Under the pieces are notes generated by a model. The model ran no database searches. It saw only the letters and a program-made list of their open reading frames with translations, and was not told the DNA's origin. A stretch of 64,000 nt of DNA from CAIXSE01 sp963709845. GTDB lineage: Bacteria; Actinomycetota; Thermoleophilia; UBA2241. Location: assembly GCA_963709845.1 (NCBI GenBank), contig CAVPXV010000006.1, forward strand, positions 744,001-808,000. Direction: 5' to 3'. This document shows positions 8,459 to 16,887 of this stretch, one piece after another (position 1 is the first letter of the stretch; every line of letters starts with the position of its first letter). A program made the translations under genes and the position numbers.

Positions 8459-9423
8459 GCGTGCACCCGCGGGTCGAGATAGTAGTACATGATGTCGGCG
8501 ATGAGGTTGGCGACGATCACGGCGATGCTGGCGATGAGGAACACGGCCTGCATCACGGGGTAGTCGCGCTTGTTCATCGAGTCGTAGGAGAGCAGACCCA
8601 GGCCGGGCCAGTTGAACACGCTCTCCGCGAGGATGGCGCCGGACATCACGAAGCCCAGGTTCATCATCACGATGGTGACCGTGGGCAGCATGGCATTGGG
8701 CACGACGTGACGCCAGAGCACGTTGTTCTCGGAGAGGCCCTTGGCGCGCGCCGTGAGCGCGAAGTCCTCCTTCATGACGCCGGTGATGGAGCTGCGCATG
8801 ATGAGGTGGTACTCACCCACGTAGGCGATCGCGAAGGTGAAGGCCGGCAGGAAGAGGTGGTGCATGAGCGAGGTGAACGCCGGCCAGCCGCTGAGCTCCA
8901 CGCCCGGCTCAGCCATGCGCCCCGTCGGGAACCAGCGCAGCTTGGTGGAGAAGAGCATGATCATCAGGAGGCCGAACCAGAACGTCGGCATGGCGTACAG
9001 CACCATGCCGGTGTTGGTCGTCACAACGTCGAAGGAGCCGTTTCTTCGCCAGCCCGCGAACACCCCGGTGATCATGCCTATGATGGTGGCGAAGATGGTC
9101 CCCACCCCGACCAGCAGCACCGTAGGCCACACGCGTTCGGCGACGACCTGGGAGACGGGCCGCTTCTCGGCGAACGACATGCCGAACTTGCCCTGGACGG
9201 TGTCGCCCCAGTAGAGCATGAACTGCTTCCACATCGGTTGGTCGAGGTGGAAGATCGCCCGCTGTTTGGCCACCGCCTCGGGGGGCTGTTTGCCCTTGGG
9301 GAGCAGCAAGCGCGCCGGGTCTCCGGGGAGGATCCGGAAGAGTGCGAAATTGAACGACGCCACGAGGATGATGGTGAGCACGGCGTTCAGGATCTTGCGA
9401 AAGAAGTATCGTCGCTTGTCCAC
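8455..9423 (-). CDS. oppB: Opp/Dpp-type ABC transporter permease, OppB type (copy 1)
   Basis: The 322-residue permease has the OppB architecture: an N-terminal membrane anchor (I-L-N-A-V-L-T-I-I-L-V), the F-R-I-L-P-G-D-P motif, a periplasmic-side loop, five further spans and an EAA-like loop T-A-R-A-K-G-L-S-E. The C-terminus, Y-Y-Y-L-D-P-R-V, is typical. A GTG start at 9423 (V-D-K-R-R-Y) opens the operon oppB-C-D-F-mttB. It is clearly related to, but diverged from, the second OppB at 36644-37615. No binding-protein gene precedes it, unlike the second operon, so the solute receptor must be encoded elsewhere or shared. Confidence 0.9.
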   Translation of the reverse strand: MDKRRYFFRKILNAVLTIILVASFNFALFRILPGDPARLLLPKGKQPPEAVAKQRAIFHLDQPMWKQFMLYWGDTVQGKFGMSFAEKRPVSQVVAERVWPTVLLVGVGTIFATIIGMITGVFAGWRRNGSFDVVTTNTGMVLYAMPTFWFGLLMIMLFSTKLRWFPTGRMAEPGVELSGWPAFTSLMHHLFLPAFTFAIAYVGEYHLIMRSSITGVMKEDFALTARAKGLSENNVLWRHVVPNAMLPTVTIVMMNLGFVMSGAILAESVFNWPGLGLLSYDSMNKRDYPVMQAVFLIASIAVIVANLIADIMYYYLDPRVHA

Positions 9424-9745
9424 AGCTGTCCGGGCCCGCCGGACGTCCAGCCCCGAACTGAGCGGGCCCCTACCTCCTTCTCAAATCCGCGGTTGCCGGT
9501 CCCACGTCATGATGAAGTCGTCGCTCACAGGGCCGCGAAACGCGCCGACCCACGGCGCGCGACCGGCCCAGGTGGTCGGGATGCCTGCCGACCAGCACAG
9601 GCGGACGGGGTCCGCGCACGGCTCGCGCGGCTCACCCGCGTACCCCGGCTTCGGCGCCGGCGCGCGACGCCATTGGATGCAGGAGAGGCGACCCTCCTGC
9701 GTTGGCCCCATAGTAGTCGTCGGGCGCGCGGCGCGGCAAGCCGGG
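9424..9745. other. 322-bp intergenic region upstream of opp operon 1
   Basis: No convincing gene is seen here. It should contain the promoter of the minus-strand opp operon and the end of the DmpA-type gene's transcription-unit gap. An inverted repeat GGGCCCGC (9432-9439) / GCGGGCCC (9462-9469) lies just upstream of the oppB start and might be an operator. A 76-codon open frame at 9481-9711 has no recognisable features and was not called. Confidence 0.4.
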
Positions 9746-10861
9746 CTAGACCTCGCCGGGCAGCCGCGCCTCGTGCCCGTGCCTGTTCATGACGTCGACG
9801 AGGCGCCCGAGGGGCAGCTCGTGAGCCGTGTTGCCGTCGCGGCCGACGGTGGTGCGTGCCGCGCAGATGGAGTTGACGACGCTCTCGGCGGTGGCGTCCA
9901 CGGCAGCCTCGAACAGGCCCTGCATGTGGTCGTTGGCGACCGAGACGACGACCCGCGGTTCCGGCGACACGCGCGGCGTCCTTTCGGCCGTGGAGAACGC
10001 GACCATGATCTCGCCGCTGCCGTCCGCCGCGTAGGAGCCCGTGAGCGCGAGGCCAAGCGCGCAGCGCTTGGCCATGCGCTCACACTGCCGCGAGCTCAGC
10101 GGCGCGTCCGTGGCGAGCACCACGATGCACGAACCCTGGCGGTTCTCGGCCGGCATGAGGTCATCGATCTCCCGGCCCACGGCCACGCCGTCCACGAGGA
10201 AACGGTGGCGCACGCCGAAGTTGGTCAGCGCCAGCACGCCGACCGTGTAGGACTCACCGTGAGCCCGCGCGAGGCGCGACGACGTGCCGATGCCGCCCTT
10301 GAAGTCGAAGCAGCTCATGCCCGTGCCGGCCCCGACGCCGCCCTCGGCCACTGGACCGGCCGCGGCGCCGTCGAGGGCGGCGCGCACGTGCTCCTCGCGC
10401 ACGTGCATGCCGCGCAGGTCGTTGAGGAACCCGTCGTCGCACTCGCCGACCACCGGCATGACCGCGTCTTCGATGCCCGCCAGCGGGTTGCCGTCCATCA
10501 TCCAGCGCACCGTGGCGTCGAACACGGCGCCGGCGCTCTGCGAGTTCGTGAGCAGCACCGGCGTCTCGATGAGACCCCACTCGCGGATGGCGCTGATGCC
10601 GATGACCTCACCGACGCCGTTGGCCGCGAAGGCGCCGGCGACGACGCGGTTGTGCCAGATGTCGTCGCCGTGCGGAAAGATCGCCGTGACGCCCGTGCGG
10701 GCGGGCCCGCTGCCGTGCGGCAGCTCCGCCCCGCCCCACGAGACCGTACAGTGGCCGACGCTGACGCCGGGCACGTCGGTGATGGCGTTCAGCGGCCCCG
10801 CGGGCAGAACGCCGATGGCGATGCCGAGGTCGCGCGCACGCGCCCTGGGCGCCCCGATCAC
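9746..10861 (-). CDS. P1 family peptidase (DmpA/BapA-type L-aminopeptidase)
   Basis: The 371-residue enzyme belongs to the DmpA/BapA Ntn-hydrolase-like family, which removes N-terminal residues (including D- or beta-amino acids) from small peptides. Family marks include the early I-T-D-V-P-G-V-S-V-G-H, the L-L-T-N-S-Q-S-A-G segment near residue 103, and the autoprocessing site G243-S244 (Q-G-S-C-I-V-V-L-A-T-D-A-P-L), where Ser would become the new N-terminal nucleophile. Length and spacing are normal. The neighbouring peptide importer and D-aminoacylase support a role in intracellular hydrolysis of imported peptides. It follows the corrinoid methyltransferase gene after two bases and is probably cotranscribed with it. 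Confidence 0.88.
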   Translation of the reverse strand: MIGAPRARARDLGIAIGVLPAGPLNAITDVPGVSVGHCTVSWGGAELPHGSGPARTGVTAIFPHGDDIWHNRVVAGAFAANGVGEVIGISAIREWGLIETPVLLTNSQSAGAVFDATVRWMMDGNPLAGIEDAVMPVVGECDDGFLNDLRGMHVREEHVRAALDGAAAGPVAEGGVGAGTGMSCFDFKGGIGTSSRLARAHGESYTVGVLALTNFGVRHRFLVDGVAVGREIDDLMPAENRQGSCIVVLATDAPLSSRQCERMAKRCALGLALTGSYAADGSGEIMVAFSTAERTPRVSPEPRVVVSVANDHMQGLFEAAVDATAESVVNSICAARTTVGRDGNTAHELPLGRLVDVMNRHGHEARLPGEV

Positions 10862-10863
10862 GG

Positions 10864-11676
10864 CTATTCCAGAAGGCCGGCGCGGTGCGCCTTGAGGTAG
10901 TTGCCGCAGAAGTTGTCCTCACCGCGCAGCGCCTCGATGGACTTCACGGTGGCCATCATCTGCTTGTTGCGCACGTCGACGATGAGGCCGTCGATGCCCA
11001 GACCTCCGCACATCGCCACGAAGGTGCGGTTGAGTAAAGGCCGGTTGGGCAGCCCGAAGCTCACGTTGCTGAGGCCGCCGGTGGTGCGCACGGGCAGGCG
11101 CTCCTTGACCATCTTGAGCGTCGCCATGGTGACGCCGGGCGCGCTCGGGTCGGCCGACACCGAGAGGACGAGGGGGTCGACCCACAGATCCTCGGCCGGC
11201 AGTCCGGCTCCGGTGCACAGGTCGTGCAGCTGCTTGGCCACGACGAAGCGGTCCTCGGCGGTCGGCGGGATGCCCTCTTCGCTCAGGCACAGGGCGATGA
11301 CCGGGCACTTGTACTTCTCAACGAGCGGCAGGACGGCGTCGATGCGCGCCTGCTCGCCGCTGATCGAGTTGATGAACGGCACCTGGCCGCCCTTGTCGAT
11401 GATCATCTGGACGCCGTGCTCGAGCACGGAGGCGCTCGCCGAGTCGACCATGAGCTGCATGTCGGTGACGCCCATGACGGTCTCGATGAGCCAGGTCATG
11501 TCCGCGATCTCGTCGCCGCCGGCGACGCCGCCGTTGACGTCGAGCAAGGCCGCGCCGGCCTCGACCTGATCGGTGGCGAGGGTCTTGATGAACTCCGCAT
11601 CGCGCGCCTGGATCGCCTCGGCGACCTGCTTGCGCGTCCCGTTGATCGATTCACCCATTAACAGCATCAGTGTCAA
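10864..11676 (-). CDS. Methyltetrahydrofolate:corrinoid methyltransferase (pterin-binding, MtrH/AcsE-like)
   Basis: The 270-residue protein has the TIM-barrel pterin-binding (DHPS-like) fold of AcsE, MetH domain 2 and MtvA-type methyltransferase II proteins. Clues are the N-terminal G-E-S-I-N-G-T-R-K, A-A-L-L-D-V-N-G-G-V near residues 43-52, the M-V-D-S-A-S block and the late L-S-N-V-S-F-G-L-P-N segment. Such enzymes move a methyl group between a corrinoid protein and tetrahydrofolate. Here it would accept methyl groups removed by MttB-type or UroD-type methyltransferases encoded in this window. It leads a short operon with the DmpA-type peptidase. The ATG at 11676 is used; an internal ATG seven codons on (M-G-E-S-I-N-G) is possible. 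Confidence 0.88.
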   Translation of the reverse strand: MTLMLLMGESINGTRKQVAEAIQARDAEFIKTLATDQVEAGAALLDVNGGVAGGDEIADMTWLIETVMGVTDMQLMVDSASASVLEHGVQMIIDKGGQVPFINSISGEQARIDAVLPLVEKYKCPVIALCLSEEGIPPTAEDRFVVAKQLHDLCTGAGLPAEDLWVDPLVLSVSADPSAPGVTMATLKMVKERLPVRTTGGLSNVSFGLPNRPLLNRTFVAMCGGLGIDGLIVDVRNKQMMATVKSIEALRGEDNFCGNYLKAHRAGLLE

Positions 11677-11780
11677 CCTCCACGACGGATTACCGGAACG
11701 GACGTCCGCTGAGTATACGCGAAGGATCCCGCCCTGGAGAAGTGACGGGGGTGGCTCGCGGCCGCGAATCTCCCGGCCCG

Positions 11781-12005
11781 TCAGTCGGGGGGGACGACCC
11801 AGGTGGAACGGGCGCGGCGGCGCTCGTCGCGGCGGCGCTCGACGCCCACTGGGGCGCGCTCGTGGCGCCGCTCCCCAACGCGACGGTCCTTGATGACGAC
11901 GACGCCCTCGCGGCCCCAGAAGAGCCGGCTGAAGCGCTCGTACAAGCGGTCCCGGGCCGGGCCGGTGACGACGAGCCGGTAGGTCGTGTCGACATCCGTG
12001 CTCAT
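11781..12005 (-). CDS. Small basic protein of unknown function (74 aa)
   Basis: No family is recognised with confidence. The protein begins M-S-T-D-V-D-T-T-Y-R-L-V-V-T-G, has an amphipathic centre and then an Arg-rich C-terminal half with repeated E/D-R-R motifs (K-D-R-R-V-G-E-R-R, V-E-R-R-R-D-E-R-R). Codon use fits the neighbours and the frame is free of rare features, so it is more likely a gene than chance. It lies alone between the aldehyde dehydrogenase and the methyltransferase. The Arg-rich tail could bind nucleic acid, but that is speculation. Confidence 0.5.
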   Translation of the reverse strand: MSTDVDTTYRLVVTGPARDRLYERFSRLFWGREGVVVIKDRRVGERRHERAPVGVERRRDERRRARSTWVVPPD

Positions 12006-12033
12006 GGGTTGAATGTACCCCTCAGCGGCGACC

Positions 12034-13476
12034 TCACGCGTACGTCACGTACACCGTCTTCGTGCGCGTGTAAAACTCCACCGCGGCGGATCCCTGTTCC
12101 TTGAACGTGTTGGCGCTCGACTGCTTGAACCCGCCGAACGGCGCCTGCAGGGCGAGACCGGTGGTGGGCTCGTTGACCTTGACGACGCCGGCCTCGACGC
12201 GGTCCACGAAGGTGAGCGCGCGGCGCAGGTCGTTGGTGACCACGCTGGCGGCGAGGCCGAAGCCGACGGCGTTGGCCTTGGCGAGCGCGTCCTCCAGGTC
12301 GCGCGCCCGTACGATGCCGATGATGGGGCCGAAGATCTCCTCCTGCGCGAGGCGGCTGCCGGCTTCGACATGGTCGAACACGGTGGGCCGCACGAAGTGG
12401 CCGCCCTCGCCGACGCGGCCGCCCCCGGCGAGCAGCTCGGCGCCCTCCTTGTGGCCGATCTCGATGTAGTCGAGATCGGTGGCGAGCTGGTCCTCGCTCA
12501 CGGCCGGTCCCATCTGGACGCCGTCCGCGAGGCCGTCGCCGACGGTGAGCGCCGCGGCGGCCTCCGCCAGGGCCGCGGCGAAGCGGTCGGCGAGGGCCTC
12601 CTCGACGATGACGCGACTGGTGGCCGTGCAGCTCTGCCCGGTGAGGCCAAAGCCGCCCATCACCGCCAGGCGCACGGCGAGGCCGAGATCGGCGTCGTCG
12701 AGGACCACGGTGGGGTTCTTGCCGCCCATCTCCAGCTGCACGCGCGCGAAGTGCGCGGTGGCCTTCTTGTAGATGCCGGCGCCGGTGACGTGTGAGCCGG
12801 TGAAGCTGAGGCCGCTCACGAACGGGCTCGACGAGAGCGCGTCGCCGACGGCGGCGCCCGAGCCGGTGACGAAGTTCAGGACGCCGGCCGGCAGGCCGGC
12901 GTCCCGCAGGCACTCCACCAGCCTGAGCGCCGTAAGCGGCGTGGACGAGGCCGGCTTGAAGACCACCGTGTTGCCGTAGGCGAGCGCCGGCGCGAGCTTC
13001 CAGGCGGGGATGGCGATGGGAAAGTTCCACGGGGTGATGGCCGCCACCACGCCGAGCGGCTCGCGCCGGCTGTAGAGCAAGGCGCCGGGCGTGTTGGCCG
13101 GCAGCACGGCGCCGCCGACCCGCCAGCCCTCGCCGCCGAAATAGCGCAGGATGTCACGCGCACGCGTGACCTCGCCGGTGGCCTCGGCGAGCGTCTTGCC
13201 TTCCTCACGCGTGAGCGTCCTGGCGACCTCGTCGAGCCGCTCGGTGAGGAGCTCGGCGGCGCGGAACAGGACGGCGCCGCGCGCCGGCGCCGGGGTCGCC
13301 GCCCAAGCCGGGAACGCCTCCGCCGCCACCGCGACGGCGCGCTCGGCGTCGGCCGCCGTCGCGCTGGGGAAGGTCGCGAGCACCTCGTCGCTGTGCGCCG
13401 GGTTCCTCGTCTCGAAGGTCGCGTGGTCGGACGCGCCGACCCACTCGCCACCGATCAGGTTCCTGCAGGCCTCCAT
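12034..13476 (-). CDS. Aldehyde dehydrogenase family protein (alpha-ketoglutaric semialdehyde dehydrogenase-like)
   Basis: The 480-residue enzyme is a standard NAD(P)-dependent aldehyde dehydrogenase. It shows the N-terminal L-I-G-G-E-W-V, the cofactor site P-W-N-F-P and K-P-A-S-S-T-P, the catalytic Glu in L-E-M-G-G-K-N-P, the nucleophilic Cys in G-L-T-G-Q-S-C-T-A-T-S and E-E-I-F-G-P near the C-terminus. The pattern is closest in my judgement to the 2,5-dioxopentanoate (ketoglutarate semialdehyde) group, but substrate assignment by eye is weak. The frame continues upstream; ATG 13476 (M-E-A-C-R-N-L-I-G-G) matches the family N-terminus. It seems to be a single-gene unit. Confidence 0.88.
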   Translation of the reverse strand: MEACRNLIGGEWVGASDHATFETRNPAHSDEVLATFPSATAADAERAVAVAAEAFPAWAATPAPARGAVLFRAAELLTERLDEVARTLTREEGKTLAEATGEVTRARDILRYFGGEGWRVGGAVLPANTPGALLYSRREPLGVVAAITPWNFPIAIPAWKLAPALAYGNTVVFKPASSTPLTALRLVECLRDAGLPAGVLNFVTGSGAAVGDALSSSPFVSGLSFTGSHVTGAGIYKKATAHFARVQLEMGGKNPTVVLDDADLGLAVRLAVMGGFGLTGQSCTATSRVIVEEALADRFAAALAEAAAALTVGDGLADGVQMGPAVSEDQLATDLDYIEIGHKEGAELLAGGGRVGEGGHFVRPTVFDHVEAGSRLAQEEIFGPIIGIVRARDLEDALAKANAVGFGLAASVVTNDLRRALTFVDRVEAGVVKVNEPTTGLALQAPFGGFKQSSANTFKEQGSAAVEFYTRTKTVYVTYA

Positions 13477-13531
13477 GGTCCACCTCGATCGAGTCCGGGT
13501 TGCCTCCCTAACCCTACCGCGAGAACGGCGA

Positions 13532-14386
13532 TCAGCCCCCGCCAGGCAACGAGCCTCCGGAGAGCGGCACCACGCGCCGGTCGGAGAGACGCAGCGTCGC
13601 CCGATAGCCGGCGCGCGCGGCCCGCTCCAGCGCTTCGTCCCAGAGCCGCCCGACGTGCTCGGCGGCGTGGGCGTCCGAGCTGATGACCAGCGGGATGCCG
13701 CGCCCGCAGGCGGCGCGCAGCACCTCATCGGACGGATACATGACGCCGGCGGGGTCGCTGATCCGGTCGGTGTTGAGCTCGAGCGCGGCGCCCGATGCCG
13801 CGACCGCGTCGAGGGCCGCGACCACCGCCCCGCCCACGGCAGGACCCGGCGCATGCCCCCAGAGGCCGATGTAGTCGAAGTGGGCGATGACGTCGAAGCA
13901 CCCGCACTCCGCGGCCTTGCGCACGATGTCGTAGTAGGCGGTGAACAGCGCGTCGGGGTCTGACCAGCGCTCGTCGTCACGAGCCGCGGGATCGTCGAAC
14001 TCGAACCCGTCGATAACGTGCACGCCGCCGATCACATAGTCCAGAGGCATGGCGGCGAGCAGCGCCTGGAGCTCGTTCTCGTGCTGCGGGACGTAGTCGG
14101 CCTCCATGCCGAGCAGCACCGCGATCCCGTCGTAGCGGGCGCCTGCTTCGCGCACCGCCGCGACGTACTCCTCCAGGCGCGCGAAGGGGATGCTGGCGGT
14201 GTCCCACGGCGTGGGCTGCACCGGCGAGACGTGATCGGCGATGCCGATCTCGGACAGCCCGACGGAGATGGCGTGCTCGATGCACTGGGCGACGCTCCCG
14301 ACGCCGTCCGAGAAGGTCGTGTGCACGTGGTAGTCGCCAGGGAGGGCGGGCGCGTCGACGCTGCCATGGTAGCGCGGCACGCTCAT
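13532..14386 (-). CDS. PHP-domain phosphoesterase, histidinol-phosphatase (HisK)-like
   Basis: The 284-residue protein has the PHP metal motif D-Y-H-V-H-T-T-F-S-D-G (His20, His22), E-I-G-I-A-D-H with a further His, G-M-E-A-D-Y, and I-S-S-D-A-H-A near residue 240. These line a trinuclear metal site. The overall pattern resembles histidinol-phosphatase of the PHP type, which completes a late step of histidine synthesis. No other his genes are nearby, so a different phosphoester is possible. It stands between the aldehyde dehydrogenase and the groEL terminator. Confidence 0.82.
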   Translation of the reverse strand: MSVPRYHGSVDAPALPGDYHVHTTFSDGVGSVAQCIEHAISVGLSEIGIADHVSPVQPTPWDTASIPFARLEEYVAAVREAGARYDGIAVLLGMEADYVPQHENELQALLAAMPLDYVIGGVHVIDGFEFDDPAARDDERWSDPDALFTAYYDIVRKAAECGCFDVIAHFDYIGLWGHAPGPAVGGAVVAALDAVAASGAALELNTDRISDPAGVMYPSDEVLRAACGRGIPLVISSDAHAAEHVGRLWDEALERAARAGYRATLRLSDRRVVPLSGGSLPGGG

Positions 14387-14579
14387 GTCGCGGGCGCCTC
14401 ACGGCGGCGCCCGCCGCTCGTCTCTGGCCGACCTCGCACGCCGCAGCACCTCACTCACGCGTGTCGCCACCTGTCTCAGGCGGCGCCGGAAGGACTCGTT
14501 CCGCACGCTAGCGGCGCCCGGCGGCGGCGTCAAGGCCACACGCCGCGGTCCGCGCGGGCGACCGAGAGGACGAAGAAAT

Positions 14580-14611
14580 GCGGCGGGCGGGCCCTGAGGC
14601 CCGCCCGCCGC
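14580..14611 (-). terminator. Intrinsic terminator of the groES-groEL operon
   Basis: A perfect 14-bp GC stem with a four-base loop (left arm 14580-14593, loop 14594-14597, right arm 14598-14611) lies 50 bp past the groEL stop. Reading the minus strand, it is followed by CATTTCTTCG, a modest T-rich tract. Position and strand fit Rho-independent termination of groEL. Confidence 0.75.
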
Positions 14612-14660
14612 CGACGCGAAAGGGGCGTGCTCTTTCGAGGGTCTCGTCAGAGACTCTCGA

Positions 14661-16298
14661 TCACATCATCCCCGGAGGCATCCCGCCGCCCCCACCCATG
14701 CCGCCGCCCATGCCGCCGCTCTCTTCAGGCTTGTCGGCGACGATGCACTCGGTGGTGAGGATGTTCTTGGCGATCGACGCGGCGTTCTGCAGCGCCGAGC
14801 GAGTGACCATGGCGGGGTCGATGATGCCGGCCTTGATCAGATTCTCGTACTCGCCCGTGTCGGCGTTGAGGCCCTCGCCAGGCTTGAGCGTCTTGACCTT
14901 GTTGGCGACGACCGAACCCTCGAGGCCGGCGTTCTCGGCGATCTGACGCAGCGGCTCTTCGAGGGCGCGGGCGATGATCTGCTTGCCCGAGCGGAAGTCC
15001 ACGTCGTCGGACTTCTTGTCGACCTTGATGGCGTCGATGGCGTTGACGAGCACGACGCCGCCGCCCGGCACGATGCCCTCTTCGAGGGCCGCGCGAGTGG
15101 CGTTGAGGGCATCCTCGACGCGGTGCTTGGTCTCCTTCATCTCGACCTCGGTGGCCGCGCCGACCTTGACGACGGCCACGCCGCCGGCCAGCTTGGCGAG
15201 ACGCTCCTGGAGCTTCTCACGGTCGAAATCGGAGTCGGTGTTCTCGATCTCCGCCTTGATCTGCTTGATGCGACCCTTGATGGTCTCGGTATCGCCGGCG
15301 CCGTCGATGATGGTGGTGTTGTCCTTCGTCACGACGACCTTGCGGGCACGACCGAGCTGCGAGAGCTGGGTATTGTCGAGCTTGAGGCCCATCTCCTCGG
15401 TGATGACCTCGCCGCCGGTGAGGATGGCGATGTCCTCGAGCATGCGCTTGCGGCGGTCGCCGAAGCCGGGGGCCTTGACGGCGACGCTGGTGAACGTGCC
15501 GCGGAGCTTGTTGACCACGAGGGTCGCGAGGGCCTCGCCCTCGACATCCTCGGACACGATCAGCAGCTGCTTGCCAGCCTGGATGACCTTCTCGAGGATC
15601 GGCAGGAGATCCTGTACGGCGCCGACCTTCTGGTTGGCGATGAGGATGTACGGGTCCTCGAGCACGGCTTCCATGCGCTCGGGGTCGGTGATCATGTACG
15701 GGCTGAGGTAGCCCTTGTCGAACTGCATGCCCTCGGTGAACTCGAGATCGAGGCCGAAGGTGTTGCTCTCCTCGACGTTGACCACGCCGTCCTTGCCGAC
15801 CTTCTCGATGGCGTCGGCGATGACATCGCCGACGGCGCGGTCGCGGGCGGAGATGGTGGCCACGCGGGCGATCTCCTCTTTGCCGGAGATCTCCTGGGAC
15901 TGCTTCTTGATGGAGGCGACGGCCTCGTCCACAGCCTGCTCGATGCCGTGCTTGACGGCCATCGGGTTGGCGCCGGCGGCGACCATGCGCAAGCCCTCGC
16001 GCACGATGGCCTGGGCCAGCAGGGTAGCGGTGGTGGTGCCGTCACCGGCGATGTCGTTGGTCTTCGTGGCGACTTCCTTGACCAGCTGCGCACCCTGGTT
16101 CTCGAACACGTCCTCGAGCTCGATCTCACGGGCGATGGTCACACCGTCGTTGGTGATCGTGGGAGCGCCGAACTTCTTGTCGAGCACCACGTAGCGGCCC
16201 TTGGGGCCGAGGGTGATCTTCACGGCGTCGGCGAGTGCGTTCACTCCGCGCTCGAGCGCGCGCCGGGCTTCGTCATGGTACTTGAGTTCTTTAGCCAC
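14661..16298 (-). CDS. groL: Chaperonin GroEL (Hsp60)
   Basis: The 545-residue chaperonin subunit is full length. It has the typical N-terminus A-K-E-L-K-Y, the ATP-site motif G-D-G-T-T-T-A-T-L-L-A, the hinge region and a C-terminal Gly/Met-rich tail ending in G-G-G-M-P-P-G-M-M. It assembles into the double-ring folding chamber with GroES, whose gene lies 18 bp upstream in the same operon. Expression is likely under HrcA/CIRCE heat-shock control through the site upstream of groES. A strong intrinsic terminator follows. The presence of the Gly-Met tail marks it as the typical housekeeping copy. Confidence 0.98.
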   Translation of the reverse strand: MAKELKYHDEARRALERGVNALADAVKITLGPKGRYVVLDKKFGAPTITNDGVTIAREIELEDVFENQGAQLVKEVATKTNDIAGDGTTTATLLAQAIVREGLRMVAAGANPMAVKHGIEQAVDEAVASIKKQSQEISGKEEIARVATISARDRAVGDVIADAIEKVGKDGVVNVEESNTFGLDLEFTEGMQFDKGYLSPYMITDPERMEAVLEDPYILIANQKVGAVQDLLPILEKVIQAGKQLLIVSEDVEGEALATLVVNKLRGTFTSVAVKAPGFGDRRKRMLEDIAILTGGEVITEEMGLKLDNTQLSQLGRARKVVVTKDNTTIIDGAGDTETIKGRIKQIKAEIENTDSDFDREKLQERLAKLAGGVAVVKVGAATEVEMKETKHRVEDALNATRAALEEGIVPGGGVVLVNAIDAIKVDKKSDDVDFRSGKQIIARALEEPLRQIAENAGLEGSVVANKVKTLKPGEGLNADTGEYENLIKAGIIDPAMVTRSALQNAASIAKNILTTECIVADKPEESGGMGGGMGGGGGMPPGMM

Positions 16299-16316
16299 GC
16301 TTCGTCAGCCTCCTCT

Positions 16317-16613
16317 CTACTTCGCTACTACGGCCAGGATCTCGCTGGCGCGCAGGATCAGGAGTTCGTCACCATCGGCGGTCTTGTACTCGGTGCCCGA
16401 GTACTTGCCGTAGATGACCTTGTCGCCCTTCTTGACGTCCATCGGGACACGCTTGGCGCCCGCCTCGTCCCACTTGCCGTCGCCCACGGCGACGACCTCA
16501 CCCATCATCGGCTTCTCCTTGGCCGTGTCGGGGAGCACGATGCCGCTGGCGGTCTTTTCCTCTTCCTGGACCGCCTTGATGATGACGCGGTCTTCGAGCG
16601 GCTTGAGCTTCAT
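16317..16613 (-). CDS. groS: Co-chaperonin GroES (Hsp10)
   Basis: The 98-residue co-chaperonin caps the GroEL ring. It shows L-K-P-L-E-D-R-V at the N-terminus, the mobile loop with T-A-S-G-I-V-L-P-D, V-V-A-V-G-D-G, and the C-terminal D-E-L-L-I-L-R-A-S-E-I-L-A-V. GGAGGGTTG lies upstream of the ATG. It heads the groES-groEL operon directly downstream of a CIRCE element and a near-consensus promoter. Confidence 0.98.
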   Translation of the reverse strand: MKLKPLEDRVIIKAVQEEEKTASGIVLPDTAKEKPMMGEVVAVGDGKWDEAGAKRVPMDVKKGDKVIYGKYSGTEYKTADGDELLILRASEILAVVAK

Positions 16614-16644
16614 GCAGCAACCCTCCTCTGTACGCGGTTGATGG

Positions 16645-16671
16645 TTGGCACTCCTACTGCAAGAGTGCTAG
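16645..16671. promoter_or_regulatory. CIRCE operator (HrcA binding site)
   Basis: TTGGCACTC, nine bases, GAGTGCTAG is an almost canonical CIRCE inverted repeat (consensus TTAGCACTC-N9-GAGTGCTAA). It lies 32 bp upstream of groES and just downstream of the predicted -10 box, overlapping the expected transcription start. It implies HrcA-type repression; hrcA itself is not in this window. Confidence 0.93.
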
Positions 16672-16687
16672 GTCTCACGGGGTGGTT

Positions 16688-16716
16688 ATGGTATGACCGA
16701 TTCGCGTGCGTGTCAA
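16688..16716 (-). promoter_or_regulatory. Sigma-70-type promoter of groES-groEL
   Basis: On the minus strand TTGACA (16711-16716) is separated by 17 bases from TACCAT (16688-16693). The -35 box is perfect and the -10 matches 4 of 6. The CIRCE operator starts 16 bp downstream, the usual arrangement for an HrcA-controlled promoter. Confidence 0.75.
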
Positions 16717-16887
16717 ACCCTCGCCGCCATGCCCGACGAGACTTTACGATCCGCCGCGGACCATCAGGGTTTGCAGGTCTTTTATCGAATCCCGCTCGGC
16801 CCGGACGGCGACCGGCAGACCGGCGCTTCGAGTGCCGTCGCCCGCTCGGCTGTAGCGTCGGCAGGGCGGCGCGCGTACACTCGTGGC

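Noticed and set aside
9481..9711. 76-codon minus-strand open frame upstream of oppB
   Set aside because: No ribosome site or recognisable motif; composition like random GC-rich DNA.
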